From contig JBGSQK010000063.1 of NCBI GenBank assembly GCA_041738135.1, positions 4,829 to 68,828 of the forward strand: 64,000 bases of DNA, written 5' to 3'. Origin of the DNA: JAGOMX01 sp041738135. GTDB taxonomy: Bacteria; Pseudomonadota; Alphaproteobacteria; JAGOMX01. Under the pieces are notes generated by a model. It saw only the letters and a program-made list of their open reading frames with translations. It did no database searches and was not told the origin of the DNA. Positions 63,897 through 64,000 of this stretch are shown piece after piece. Made by a program: the position numbers and the translations under genes. Within the stretch, counting starts at the first letter, position 1. Each line of letters starts with the position of its first letter.

Positions 63897-64000
63897 TTAG
63901 CTTGCTACCGCTGCAGACCCCTTATTCAGGGCGGGTTTGAAGTTGAACGGCAGCAGCTGGCTTAAATCTTTCGTCGTATGAATATTTTCTAACGCATGCT
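63897..64000 (-). pseudogene. possible C-terminal end of an IS66-type transposase
   Basis: The frame entering from the right edge reads HALENIHTTKDLSQLLPF and ends after NKGSAAVAS. The segment I-H-x4-L-S-Q-L-L-P-F resembles the C-terminal tail of IS66-family transposases (L-x-E-L-L-P-W). Only about 33 codons are visible, so it could be the end of an intact gene beyond the window or a fragment. Confidence 0.3.

Noticed and set aside
63698..63940. 80-codon frame on the + strand near the right edge
   Set aside because: No ribosome-binding site, Ser/Gly-rich composition typical of antisense reading, and it overlaps the transposase-like tail on the other strand.

Overview
The window reads as the chromosome of a host-associated alphaproteobacterium, most like the Holosporales/Rickettsiales-type intracellular lineages. 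Alphaproteobacterial marks are the chpT phosphotransferase gene, an isocitrate dehydrogenase with the extra C-terminal domain, the order lpdA-lipA-Coq10/RatA, grxD next to bolA, and hfq directly before hflX. An intracellular life is suggested by a Tlc-type nucleotide translocase, many exported proteins of unknown family, two exported leucine-rich-repeat proteins, and eukaryote-like or effector-like domain mixes. Free-living traits remain: cysteine synthesis (cysE-cysK), M23 peptidoglycan hydrolase, two-component and LysR regulators, and drug/metabolite exporters.

Layout. 1-4.4 kb: 3' part of a giant kinase-like/Nudix/helical-repeat protein. 4.5-7.3 kb: lpdA, lipA and a RatA/Coq10-type gene (lipoate and oxoacid dehydrogenase function). 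7.5-12.8 kb: exported LRR protein, cysK and cysE, two lipoproteins. 12.8-18.5 kb: TMEM175-like and DUF2569 membrane proteins, then a COG1101/COG4120/COG2984-type ABC transporter whose binding-protein gene is split from the other two by an MFS gene and is preceded by a structured leader. 18.8-20.4 kb: exported 2H-phosphoesterase-like protein. 20.7-25.5 kb: gyrB, recF, a LysR gene with a perfect palindromic operator and a divergent micro-ORF. 25.7-28.6 kb: grxD, bolA, icd and a double cold-shock protein. 29-33.4 kb: ftsB-like gene, HAD protein, two exported proteins, MBL-fold hydrolase. 33.4-36.8 kb: exported unknowns and an exported methyltransferase-like protein. 36.8-42.2 kb: chpT, M23 peptidase, two MDR oxidoreductases, an exported Ala-rich protein, tRNA-Ala(GGC). 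42.3-45.3 kb: two intact serine beta-lactamase-fold genes and a decayed third copy. 45.3-50 kb: tlc and a 927-residue exported coiled-coil protein. 50-53.5 kb: an OmpR-type two-component pair and glyA. 53.6-56.4 kb: small exported proteins, a second LRR protein, an orphan HigA. 56.6-60 kb: hfq-hflX, a HAD phosphatase and an EamA transporter. 60-63.5 kb: an exported 730-residue protein ending in a HicA-like domain and two small highly charged exported proteins. The right edge holds a possible IS66 transposase tail.

Housekeeping genes are intact and mostly in short runs. The space between them is occupied by exported unknowns, each usually with its own start signal and often a terminator, and by a family of long palindromic intergenic repeats with a GTCATCCCCGC-type arm plus one element of a second type. 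The observations most worth following are the kinase/Nudix/36-residue-repeat protein, the three-way-junction leader that would mask a ribosome-binding site, the exported protein with a C-terminal HicA-like domain, and the exported 2H-phosphoesterase and methyltransferase-like proteins. No complete insertion sequence, CRISPR array or prophage was seen.
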